DNA from: Candidatus Delongbacteria bacterium
GTDB taxonomy: Bacteria > Delongbacteria > UBA4055
Length of the DNA: 42,826 nucleotides
Assembly (NCBI GenBank): GCA_027858795.1
Contig: JAQICF010000096.1
Span: 1 to 42,826, forward strand
Direction: 5' to 3'
Every line of letters begins with the position of its first letter. Position 1 is the stretch's first letter. The notes under the pieces are model-generated. The model saw only the letters and a list, made by a program, of their open reading frames with translations, did no database searches and was not told the origin of the DNA. Position numbers and translations under genes: made by a program. Below are positions 16,420 to 23,640 of this stretch, one piece after another.

Positions 16420-18801
16420 ATGAACGAAGCACAAACGGAATTTGAATATATTGATCCAGCTTTGAAAGAAGCGGGTTGGGGAGTTGTTGAAGGAAGTAAG
16501 ATCCGTAAACAACATCCAATTTCTCAAGGTCGTTTACTTGGACAGGGTAGAAGAAGTCAACCTTTGAAGGCAGATTATGTACTTCAATACAAGAATAGAT
16601 ACCTTGCTGTTGTAGAAGCTAAAGCCAGAGATATTTATTATACAGACGGTGTTGGTCAGGCAAAAGACTATGCGGATCGTATGAATGTTCGTTTTTCTTA
16701 TTCTACGAATGGACTTAAGATATATCAGATAGATATGGATAAAGGGGTAGAGGGTGATGTTAAGAAATTCCCTTCTCCTGATGAATTATGGAATTACACC
16801 TACCCACCTGCAATTTCAGACAGACAAGCAGAGAGTGATTCCTGGAAAGAAAGACTATTTTCAGTCCCTTTCGAAGATAAAAGTGGTACATGGCAACTCA
16901 GATATTATCAGGATAATGCAATTACAAAGACTTTAGAAGCAATTGCAGAGGGTAAAGACAGAATATTACTTACGCTTGCCACAGGAACAGGTAAGACAGC
17001 TATAGCTTTTCAGATAGCATGGAAATTATTCCATGCAAAGTGGAATATCAACAGAGATGGTAAAAGAAGCCCAAGAATTTTATTTCTCGCAGACAGAAAT
17101 ATACTCGCTGATCAGGCATTTAATTCATTCAATGCATTCGAAGAAGATGCACTTGTTCGTATTAAGCCATCAGAGATTAAGAAGAAAGGTAAAGTCCCAA
17201 AGAACGGAAGTATATTCTTTACAATATTCCAAAGCTTCATGTCAGGTCCCGAAGACACACCGCATTTTGGTCAATATCCTGAAGATTACTTCGATTTTAT
17301 CGTGATAGATGAATGTCACAGAGGTGGTGCTAACGATGAGAGTAACTGGCGAAAAATAATGGAGTATTTCAGTCCAGCAGTTCAATTAGGATTGACGGCT
17401 ACACCTAAGAGAGATGTCAATACTGACACCTATGAATATTTTGGAAAACCTGTTTATATATATTCATTGAAAGAAGGAATAAATGATGGTTTCTTAACTC
17501 CTTTTAGAGTAAAAGAGATTAATACTACAATAGATGAATATGAATATACTTCTGATGATGATGTAGAAACAGGGGAAGTAGATGTTGAAAAGAAATACAC
17601 AGAGAAAGATTTTAATAAAATTATTGAGATCAAAGAAAGAGAAGCATACAGAGTAAAACTTTTTATGGATATGATAGATCAGAAGCAAAAAACTCTTGTA
17701 TTCTGTTCTACTCAAATACATGCTTTGGCAGTTCGTGACCTCATAAATCAATATGCAAGCAGTATAAATCCAAATTATTGTCACAGAGTTACAGCTGATG
17801 ATGGTGGAATAGGGGAGCAGCATTTAAGAGATTTTCAGGATAATGAGAAATCTATTCCAACAATTCTAACAACATCAAGAAAATTAAGCACCGGAGTTGA
17901 TGCACCCGAAGTAAGAAATATAGTTCTTATGAGACCAGTAAAATCAATGGTTGAATTTAAGCAGATAGTTGGTAGAGGAACAAGATTATTTGATGGTAAA
18001 GATTATTATACAATTTATGATTTTGTTGAGGCTCATGATCATTTTAAAGATCCTGCCTGGGATGGCCCACCATTGGATCCACCTGAATATGATAGAAAAG
18101 AAAAAGATCCTTGCCCTGTTTGTGGATATAAAAGGTGTATTTGTGGAAAAGAAGAAAATGCAGGCTATTGTCCTAAATGTAATAATGACCCATGTGTTTG
18201 TGATGAACCAAAAGAAAAGATGATAAAAGTAACCTTACCTGATTATAAAGTCAGAGAATTTGATTCAATGATAAAAACTTCATTCTACAGTCCTGAAGGA
18301 AAACCAGTAAGTTCAGATGAATTTATAAAAATACTTTTCGGTGATATTCCTAAATTTTTCAAAAACGAAGAAGAACTTCGTAAACTATGGAGTCTGCCTG
18401 ACACAAGAAAGAAGTTACTACAAGAATTAAGTGATAAAGGATATTCAGCTGTACAATTAGAAGACTTAAAGAAGATTGTGCACGGTGAAGATAGTGATCT
18501 ATATGACGTATTATCTTATGTAGCTTATCATAGTCAACTTGTACCAAGATTAGAACGAGCTTCAAAAGCAAGATTATACTTAAACGATTACAATCCTGAA
18601 CAACAAGTATTTCTAAACTTCGTTTTAGAGCAATATGTAGCTACCGGAGTAAGTGAACTTGACGATGCAAAACTTGCTGATCTTTTAATTTTAAAGTATA
18701 AAGCTTTACATGATGCGAAAGAAGAGCTTGGAGATATCCCAAGTATCAGAAAAACGTTTATACAATTTCAAAAACATTTGTATGAACATAAAGTAGGGTA
18801 G
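16420..18801 (+). CDS. hsdR: Type I restriction endonuclease, motor subunit
   Basis: 793 residues. The nuclease domain comes first: D52 and E66-A-K68 form the PD-(D/E)XK core (ADYVLQYKNRYLAVVEAKA). The superfamily 2 motor has Walker A ATGTGKT (187-193), DECH (297-300), the TATPKR motif and helicase motif VI (QIVGRGTR). Near 565-597 there is a cysteine cluster (CPVC, CICG, CPKC, CVC), probably a zinc module, as seen in EcoEI-like HsdR proteins. The C-terminal 150 residues should dock on the HsdM-HsdS methylase. The protein is complete and in frame, so the restriction system looks intact. It ends at a terminator. Confidence 0.93.
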   Translation: MNEAQTEFEYIDPALKEAGWGVVEGSKIRKQHPISQGRLLGQGRRSQPLKADYVLQYKNRYLAVVEAKARDIYYTDGVGQAKDYADRMNVRFSYSTNGLKIYQIDMDKGVEGDVKKFPSPDELWNYTYPPAISDRQAESDSWKERLFSVPFEDKSGTWQLRYYQDNAITKTLEAIAEGKDRILLTLATGTGKTAIAFQIAWKLFHAKWNINRDGKRSPRILFLADRNILADQAFNSFNAFEEDALVRIKPSEIKKKGKVPKNGSIFFTIFQSFMSGPEDTPHFGQYPEDYFDFIVIDECHRGGANDESNWRKIMEYFSPAVQLGLTATPKRDVNTDTYEYFGKPVYIYSLKEGINDGFLTPFRVKEINTTIDEYEYTSDDDVETGEVDVEKKYTEKDFNKIIEIKEREAYRVKLFMDMIDQKQKTLVFCSTQIHALAVRDLINQYASSINPNYCHRVTADDGGIGEQHLRDFQDNEKSIPTILTTSRKLSTGVDAPEVRNIVLMRPVKSMVEFKQIVGRGTRLFDGKDYYTIYDFVEAHDHFKDPAWDGPPLDPPEYDRKEKDPCPVCGYKRCICGKEENAGYCPKCNNDPCVCDEPKEKMIKVTLPDYKVREFDSMIKTSFYSPEGKPVSSDEFIKILFGDIPKFFKNEEELRKLWSLPDTRKKLLQELSDKGYSAVQLEDLKKIVHGEDSDLYDVLSYVAYHSQLVPRLERASKARLYLNDYNPEQQVFLNFVLEQYVATGVSELDDAKLADLLILKYKALHDAKEELGDIPSIRKTFIQFQKHLYEHKVG

Positions 18802-18823
18802 ACCTAGCTATAAAACTAGCTAT

Positions 18824-18854
18824 AAAAACAGGGTAGATGTTCTACCCTGTTTTT
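18824..18854. terminator. Bidirectional terminator after hsdR
   Basis: AAAAACAGGGTAGA, three bases, then the complementary arm ending in T5. It ends hsdR and the convergent lipoprotein gene. A 12-base tandem repeat CTAGCTATAAAA (18804-18815 and 18816-18827) lies just before it. Confidence 0.88.
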
Positions 18855-18856
18855 CG

Positions 18857-19366
18857 TTATTCACTAAAATTAAATAAGAACTTCTTGGGCTGATTAATAT
18901 CGTCTTTAATCGTTTTTAATATCGATACTGAAAACATTTTTACTTTTGTTCCAGGCTTAATATACATCATTTTATTTTTGTCGCCACCTTGTGATCTCAT
19001 CCAACCTTTTGGGATCAGGATAGTCTCTAATTCATTTTTATAGAAAGAGATCAAACTATCTTCAGCCAGCTTTGCATTGGAAAATAATAATCCTTCACCT
19101 ACAGGTAATGAATATTCAATAATATTATTACCGTAGAAGTCTGATTTTCTTACTTCGTTAAAGATTGCACCATCAAAAATAGTAATTCCAAGATCCTTGA
19201 TAATTTTCACATAACCTTCCTGAGTATTCAAATTGATATTTACCACAGTATCTTTTTTCATTTCTTTTGCTGTATCGTTTTTTGTTTCTTTGTTTTCTCC
19301 ACAACTTGTCAATGATATATAAAGAACAACAACAATCAATATTGAAAACAATTTTCTAAACTTCAT
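18857..19366 (-). CDS. Small lipoprotein, unknown function
   Basis: 169 residues from the ATG at 19364-19366, chosen because it gives a lipoprotein signal (MKFRKLFSILIVVVLYISLTSC, cut before the Cys of LTSC) and has GAGGT a few bases upstream; the open frame further upstream is low-complexity and unlikely. The mature part starts with a charged linker. It has no domain that I recognise; a stretch IPKGWMRSQGGDKNKMMYIKPG suggests a small beta-rich fold. It converges on hsdR with a shared terminator, so it is not part of the restriction operon. Confidence 0.65.
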   Translation of the reverse strand: MKFRKLFSILIVVVLYISLTSCGENKETKNDTAKEMKKDTVVNINLNTQEGYVKIIKDLGITIFDGAIFNEVRKSDFYGNNIIEYSLPVGEGLLFSNAKLAEDSLISFYKNELETILIPKGWMRSQGGDKNKMMYIKPGTKVKMFSVSILKTIKDDINQPKKFLFNFSE

Positions 19367-19952
19367 TGAATACCTCAATTTCTTTAATTTATAGTTTCTA
19401 ACATAAATATACAGAAAAAAAATCATTTTGCAAAAATAGAAGCCTTTATATTTATTGTAAATTTGTAAAAGATATAATAGACAGGGAATAAGCATTGTTG
19501 TTGAATTGAAATGATGCATTTTGTACAAAACAGCTTTGATACACCCATTGAGTTTACATAATATATATTATACGACCTTGGGTCGGTTTGGGGGTTTGGG
19601 TTGGAAAGATGAGTTTTTGTATTGGATTGTATTAAATATATGGCATATAGATAATTGTACACAGTTAAATGTTTAAATCATGTGAATAAGGTGTGAAATT
19701 GAACAGAGTGTTGTGAATTGTGTAAAATTGTTTTGAATTAAATTATCTATCGTTTTTAAATAAAAACTTAAACTCCCCTATTTTAACGAAATAGAAAAAG
19801 TTTTATATGTTAATGTTTGGTAATTTAAAATCACAAAGGATGAAAATGAATAATCTACAGTTAAAAGGATAAAAATTAAAGCAGGTATGTTGCATTGAGA
19901 GATTCTTTTATTATATTGTCATTATGTTAAATAAAAAAAACGAGGTGACAAA
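19367..19952. other. 586-base gap without a convincing gene
   Basis: No supported gene. It contains a G-rich patch on the plus strand at 19580-19604 (runs of 3, 2, 5, 3 and 2 G), preceded by a small hairpin CGACC-TTG-GGTCG (19574-19586), very unlike the AT-rich surroundings and possibly able to form a G-quadruplex. A ten-codon mini-frame starts at 19846 after an AAAGGA site (MKMNNLQLKG). A weak promoter is at 19890-19917. Confidence 0.6.
19890..19917 (+). promoter_or_regulatory. Weak candidate promoter of the small-gene island
   Basis: TTGCAT (19890-19895), 16 bases, TATATT (19912-19917), 35 bases before the ATG at 19953. Confidence 0.35.
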
Positions 19953-20123
19953 ATGTTAAAAGAAAAGAAATGTGACAAGTGTAAAAAGTTGAAGAATGAT
20001 GTAAAGTATGTGCAAGATCCTTATGGTAAGTATCCGGAAGGATCAATTTCTACAGATAATACAGCAAATATGAATCTTTGTTATGATTGTTTAATGGAAA
20101 TAAAAAAGAATCGTTTGCTATAA
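19953..20123 (+). CDS. 56-residue two-knuckle protein
   Basis: A short frame starting MLKEKKCDKCKKLKND and ending in TAA at 20121. It has CDKC near the N-terminus and CYDC near the C-terminus, 30 or so residues apart, the same plan as its neighbours. The ribosome site GAGGTG stands eight bases before the ATG. Likely a zinc-binding mini-protein; function unknown. It is the first gene of the island that runs to glmS. Confidence 0.6.
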   Translation: MLKEKKCDKCKKLKNDVKYVQDPYGKYPEGSISTDNTANMNLCYDCLMEIKKNRLL

Positions 20124-20220
20124 ATATAGTTTCAATGTATATTTATAGTGATAGATAGAAAAATAACATGAAGCACTATAGGTTCAGTGATAGAAGTATA
20201 TAAATAATAAAGAGGTAAAA

Positions 20221-20418
20221 ATGAATAATGAAAACAAGAAAGAAGTATGTTACAAATGCGGTTGTGAATCGTCTGAAATAGAATACAGACATGTTCACAT
20301 AGAAATGAAGCCTGAAAATGAATTATTGTATGGTGCTATGCAATGGGTATGTAAGGAATGTTATGAAGTGTACAATGATGATTGGGAAAATAAATCAAAA
20401 CAAAAAAAAGAGGTGTAA
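20221..20418 (+). CDS. 65-residue two-knuckle protein
   Basis: MNNENKKEVCYKCGCESSE at the start and CKECYEVY near the end give a CxxC-x(~40)-CxxC zinc-binding pair. AAGAGGTAAAA precedes the ATG. Its last codons (E, V, stop) are written by the sequence GAGGTGTAA, which is at the same time the ribosome site of the next gene, two bases away. Unknown function, same family plan as 19953 and 20699. Confidence 0.6.
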   Translation: MNNENKKEVCYKCGCESSEIEYRHVHIEMKPENELLYGAMQWVCKECYEVYNDDWENKSKQKKEV

Positions 20419-20420
20419 AG

Positions 20421-20696
20421 TTGGCTAGAGACTTAAAAAAAAGAGCTGAAGCATTGATTGAAAAATTAAATGGAAATGTAGAATATGAAACAGAAAATGA
20501 AAGAATAGTAAAACAGGCTCGTGGAACAATGCGAAAAATTAGAAATCTTCAAAAAGAATTTATAGCTGTAAATTTAGCAGTAGTCTCTTCAGTAGTAAAA
20601 AATGATAAAGAAATAATTGAATTAGTAAAAGATTCTGTAAGTTGTGCAAAAACCATTGAAAAGGTAATTTTTTATAAAAAAAAGGAAGAGGTGTAA
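20421..20696 (+). CDS. Small helical protein
   Basis: 91 residues from a TTG start, supported by AGAGGTGTAAAG directly before it and by the two-base gap from the previous gene. The product is Lys/Glu-rich and predicted mostly helical, without cysteine knuckles (one lone Cys). Residues about 45-60 (FIAVNLAVVSSVV) are mildly hydrophobic. Nothing is recognised. It begins MAR like the protein at 23146 and shares its leader, so the two may be distant relatives. It also ends in E-V-stop encoded by the ribosome site of the next gene. Confidence 0.55.
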   Translation: MARDLKKRAEALIEKLNGNVEYETENERIVKQARGTMRKIRNLQKEFIAVNLAVVSSVVKNDKEIIELVKDSVSCAKTIEKVIFYKKKEEV

Positions 20697-20698
20697 AG

Positions 20699-21013
20699 AT
20701 GGGTATTAAATATAATTTTAGAGTTGAAAACCCTCAAAAGTTAAGTATGGAAAAAGAGGGGGTTAGATGTGATGATGTGATTCAAGGTCATTATGAATTA
20801 GAAGAAGGTATTGTATTGCATGAATGTGAAATTTGTAAAGAAACCAAGTTAAATACTTCGTACAGGTATTTAGATGAAAAAGAAACTGCCAGATTAATTA
20901 AATATGAAAGATCAATCGGATCAAAAATAAAAAGCCATTATTGGATATGTAAAGAATGTTATAGTAGTATAATTGCAGTAAAATATGGTCAAATAAAACC
21001 ATATCCGCTATAA
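20699..21013 (+). CDS. 104-residue two-knuckle protein
   Basis: CEICKETK and CKECYSS, about 45 residues apart, form the same zinc pair as in the neighbouring small genes. The N-terminal 40 residues (YNFRVENPQKLSMEK) have no known match. Start ATG follows GAGGTGTAAAG. Function unknown. It is coupled by overlapping stop and ribosome-site signals to the gene before. Confidence 0.6.
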   Translation: MGIKYNFRVENPQKLSMEKEGVRCDDVIQGHYELEEGIVLHECEICKETKLNTSYRYLDEKETARLIKYERSIGSKIKSHYWICKECYSSIIAVKYGQIKPYPL

Positions 21014-21056
21014 TTAAGTGCTATAACTTAAAAAAAATTAAAGATAAGGTGTAATT

Positions 21057-21401
21057 GTGAAAAGTGATAAAATTAAAAATGGTGTGTATTATAAGGTTAA
21101 AGAAGGTGAAATATTATTTCAGTGCGAGATCTGTAAAGAATTTTCAGATCGTGGCAATTATAAAATAAATAGCGAATATACTAAATTTGCGTTTAGGTGT
21201 TCAAAATGTAATGATGTAAAATTTGGTGAGATTGAATATTCATTTGATGCAAAATATCTTGGAAGACCACCCGTATATGACGTAAAGTACAATATTAAAT
21301 GTACAGAATGCGAAAAAGATATTCATAATGATATTGCATTTGCAAAAAGCATAAATGATGATATAAAAATTATATGTGCAGAATGTAAATCAAAAAAATA
21401 A
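21057..21401 (+). CDS. 114-residue protein with four CxxC knuckles
   Basis: GTG start, preceded by AAGGTGTAATT. It carries CEIC, CSKC, CTEC and CAEC, i.e. two of the island's two-knuckle units in one chain (about residues 20-60 and 80-112), as if by internal duplication or fusion. The first part (VYYKVKEGEILFQCEICKE) resembles the start of the 20699 unit (EEGIVLHECEICKE), so the two genes look paralogous. Function unknown. Confidence 0.6.
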   Translation: MKSDKIKNGVYYKVKEGEILFQCEICKEFSDRGNYKINSEYTKFAFRCSKCNDVKFGEIEYSFDAKYLGRPPVYDVKYNIKCTECEKDIHNDIAFAKSINDDIKIICAECKSKK

Positions 21402-21404
21402 TAA

Positions 21405-21523
21405 TACTTGAGAAAATTGAAAGCAATGTATCATTTATCTTAGATAGTTTTATATGAATGAATTCATAGTTTTTCTCACCGGCAGGAATTGATCTAGAGT
21501 TATTAATAGGATAAGTCTCCCCT
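21405..21523 (-). pseudogene. Decayed fragment of glmS
   Basis: 21405-21510 matches 23775-23880, which lies inside the 3' part of the intact glmS gene, in the same orientation at about 85 percent identity by eye. The fragment is followed at once by GTCTCCCCT (21515-21523), which is also found at 26379-26387 in the ribosome-site region upstream of glmS. So this looks like a second glmS copy whose middle was deleted. It no longer codes. Confidence 0.7.
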
Positions 21524-21666
21524 CTTTTAAAATTATATGATATTGGTATGAGCTAAAGTGTGATGTAATTGATATGTGTAAGTTGCAATTATAGAATTGA
21601 TTATCTATATTAAATACAAGTTTAAAAAACAACTTGTACAAAAACAAAAAATGAATAGGAGAAAAA

Positions 21667-22143
21667 ATGAGTAAACAAAAGTGTGAAGTTTGTGAGAATG
21701 AATTTAATATAAGTGAATTGATACCATCGGTTCAATTACCTCCAGGTTTAAAATCAACACCATTAACTGACGGAGCAAACAGCAAAATAGTATATCGATG
21801 CAGAAGTTGTTGGACACCTATTATAGGCATCTGCGAAGAATGCGGAAAGAGTGGATGGCTTAACAAAAATGATAGAAGTATAGATGGAATTTGGTATTAT
21901 TTCTGTGATAAAAAATGCAAAGAAAAATATTTAAATAAAATAAATAATATTTGTGAAGATTGTAAAAAGAATCAAGCGACTAAATTTATGTATGTAGAAA
22001 ATGAAAATGGTAAATGTAATTCAGTAATTTTTTCTCCTGATCATGAAGAGACATATGAGGGAGACATTATTGAAGTATGTGAAGAATGTTCAACAAAAGA
22101 ATGCTATAAAGAGCCAATATTTAAAACTAAAGTTGATAATTAA
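21667..22143 (+). CDS. 158-residue multi-knuckle protein
   Basis: Contains at least seven CxxC or CxxxC pairs: CEVC, CRSC, CEEC, CDKKC, CEDC, CEEC and a final C..C. The layout suggests three or four small zinc fingers; the middle one (GICEECGKSGWL...YYFCDKKCKEKY) resembles a treble-clef/FCS-like finger. ATG follows AATAGGAG. It stands after the glmS relic and is the largest member of the Cys-rich group. No function is recognised; binding nucleic acid or protein is a guess. Confidence 0.6.
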   Translation: MSKQKCEVCENEFNISELIPSVQLPPGLKSTPLTDGANSKIVYRCRSCWTPIIGICEECGKSGWLNKNDRSIDGIWYYFCDKKCKEKYLNKINNICEDCKKNQATKFMYVENENGKCNSVIFSPDHEETYEGDIIEVCEECSTKECYKEPIFKTKVDN

Positions 22144-22288
22144 TCAAATTAGTTTATAATATCCTTAGATTTTTTATGAGTAACGATCCATATTCGCTAA
22201 ATTAAAATATAGTTAATATTTATGGACCGCATCTTCCCTCTTGCTATGAAATTGTCTTGCGGATAAAATAATTAATCAATTCAAATTC

Positions 22289-22317
22289 TTGACATTTATG
22301 ATTATAATAATTATATA
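22289..22317 (+). promoter_or_regulatory. Strong promoter before the membrane protein gene
   Basis: TTGACA (22289-22294), exactly 17 bases, TATATA (22312-22317). The start would be near 22324, leaving only about 12 bases before the ATG at 22336, or 24 bases before the in-frame ATG at 22348. The rest of the gap 22144-22288 shows nothing. Confidence 0.6.
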
Positions 22318-22335
22318 TCTTTGTTATAAAAATAC

Positions 22336-23076
22336 ATGGATAGTAAAATGAGTGAAACAGTATTAAGTATCTTGAAAATATTTATTTCAACAGGATTGGG
22401 AGCACTTTTTGGATCAAAAGTAGCATTTCACTTAGAAAGAAAAGCAAAAATTGATGATGAAACCAGAAGAAGAATTGAATGTTTAAGAAATGTTCAATTT
22501 ATTTTAAGCATGATGCATTTTAATCTTTATTCTCAATATGAAGAATTTGCTGAAGAATATATAAAAGAAAACGAACCTTATTTAGATTTACGTCAAGATT
22601 ATAAAAGTGAAGTTAGTCAATTTAAATTCCATTTTAAAGAATTGAATTTCGTATATGCTATTGAGGAAGAAGATAAAATTCTAAATATGTTATCAGTTGT
22701 TGAAAGCAATTACATACATATTTTAGGAATGAATAAAGTAAGAAATGATAAATATTCTGAATATCAAATCTGGTTACAGAAGGGTAAGCTTGATATAATG
22801 GAAGATGATGATGAAATAGAAAGTAGTAGTGATGATGAGGGAGCTAAATTTAATAAATATGTAAAAAAGGCATCTAATAATGACCTTGAATTGTGTAGAA
22901 TAATATCAGAGTTAAAAAGGATTACAAACGGTATTTATGAAGCTCTACCTGAAGTAATAGCTTCGGCAGAGTTGTTGTTCAGTAAGTTAAATGATACAAT
23001 TAAAATTATTGATTCTAAACAAAAAAGATTAGAAATAAGAAATTATAATGATAATGATGTAACTGAAAAAAAATAA
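22336..23076 (+). CDS. Membrane-anchored helical protein, unknown
   Basis: 246 residues. One membrane segment near the N-terminus (about 7-28, ILKIFISTGLGALFG), then a basic stop (ERKAK) and a long, mostly helical and acidic cytoplasmic part with an Asp/Glu/Ser-rich patch (MEDDDEIESSSDDEG, about 155-170). The start may be at 22336 or at 22348, because the predicted transcript begins only a few bases upstream and no clear ribosome site exists for the first ATG. N-terminal anchors followed by helices occur in many accessory-island proteins, but no family is recognised. Confidence 0.6.
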   Translation: MDSKMSETVLSILKIFISTGLGALFGSKVAFHLERKAKIDDETRRRIECLRNVQFILSMMHFNLYSQYEEFAEEYIKENEPYLDLRQDYKSEVSQFKFHFKELNFVYAIEEEDKILNMLSVVESNYIHILGMNKVRNDKYSEYQIWLQKGKLDIMEDDDEIESSSDDEGAKFNKYVKKASNNDLELCRIISELKRITNGIYEALPEVIASAELLFSKLNDTIKIIDSKQKRLEIRNYNDNDVTEKK

Positions 23077-23087
23077 TAGGTGTAAAG

Positions 23088-23111
23088 ATGGCAAATAATA
23101 TAATGGCTTAG
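23088..23111 (+). other. Mini-frame after a copy of the leader module
   Basis: TAGGTGTAAAG ATG GCA followed by only seven codons (MANNIMA) and TAG. The module is the same as before 20421, 20699 and 23146. It looks like the stump of a deleted gene, with a fresh copy of the module 58 bases further on. Confidence 0.4.
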
Positions 23112-23145
23112 TTAATGAAATAATAAATAAAAAAGAGGCGTAAAG

Positions 23146-23547
23146 ATGGCAAGGAAAACAATTCAAGAAGCGAAAAAATTAAGTAGAATTATCTATGATT
23201 TTAAGAATAATATTATTGATCAAGACGAACTTAGTAGAAGGTTGGATTTGAGTCTTGAAGATTATAAGAATGAAATTATTAATAATGAGAATGATTTTCT
23301 AAAATCTTTAATAGAATTTGTAGACTCAAGTAAAGAATACTATCAATCTGTTAGAAATCTAAATCCAATTAAGGATAAACAAGAAATAAAAAAAATAACT
23401 AAGATTAAGACAACAAAATATAACAATTTAAATCAAATTATTGAAAATTATATTACTAACCATCATGATAAGATGAATGTTGTAGATATTGTAGGTATAA
23501 AGGATGAATTCTTCAGTATGTTAGAAAAATATGCAAAAAAAGAATAA
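23146..23547 (+). CDS. Small helical protein, unknown
   Basis: 133 residues beginning MARKTIQEAKKLSR, Lys/Glu/Asn-rich, no cysteine, predicted helical throughout. The ribosome site AAGAGGCGTAAAG is the island's shared module. It is the last gene of the island and converges with glmS; a bidirectional terminator lies between. A similar start (MAR...KK) and leader link it loosely to the protein at 20421. Function unknown. Confidence 0.55.
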   Translation: MARKTIQEAKKLSRIIYDFKNNIIDQDELSRRLDLSLEDYKNEIINNENDFLKSLIEFVDSSKEYYQSVRNLNPIKDKQEIKKITKIKTTKYNNLNQIIENYITNHHDKMNVVDIVGIKDEFFSMLEKYAKKE

Positions 23548-23569
23548 TCAATATTCTGAAATTAAAGAA

Positions 23570-23597
23570 AAAAGGTCAGTAAAAAATCTGACCTTTT
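23570..23597. terminator. Bidirectional terminator
   Basis: AAAAGGTCAG, eight bases, CTGACCTTTT. It separates the island from the convergent glmS. Confidence 0.85.
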
Positions 23598-23608
23598 ATA
23601 TTATTTGT

Positions 23609-23634
23609 CTATATTTCGATAAACTCAATATGAC
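23609..23634 (+). repeat. TTTCGATAAACTCAA repeat, single arm
   Basis: ATTTCGATAAACTCAATATGACA just after the glmS 3' end. It is the same element as the right arm at 27715-27739 and ends with the ATGACA foot shared by other repeats in the window. Confidence 0.5.
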
Positions 23635-23640
23635 AATATT

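Noticed and set aside
19367..19662. Upstream extension of the lipoprotein gene and another minus-strand frame
   Set aside because: The extension would bury the lipoprotein signal; both are AT-rich low-complexity frames without ribosome sites.
19953..23547. Island as a prophage or integrative element
   Set aside because: No integrase, transposase, capsid or replication gene and no clear attachment-site repeats apart from the glmS relic.
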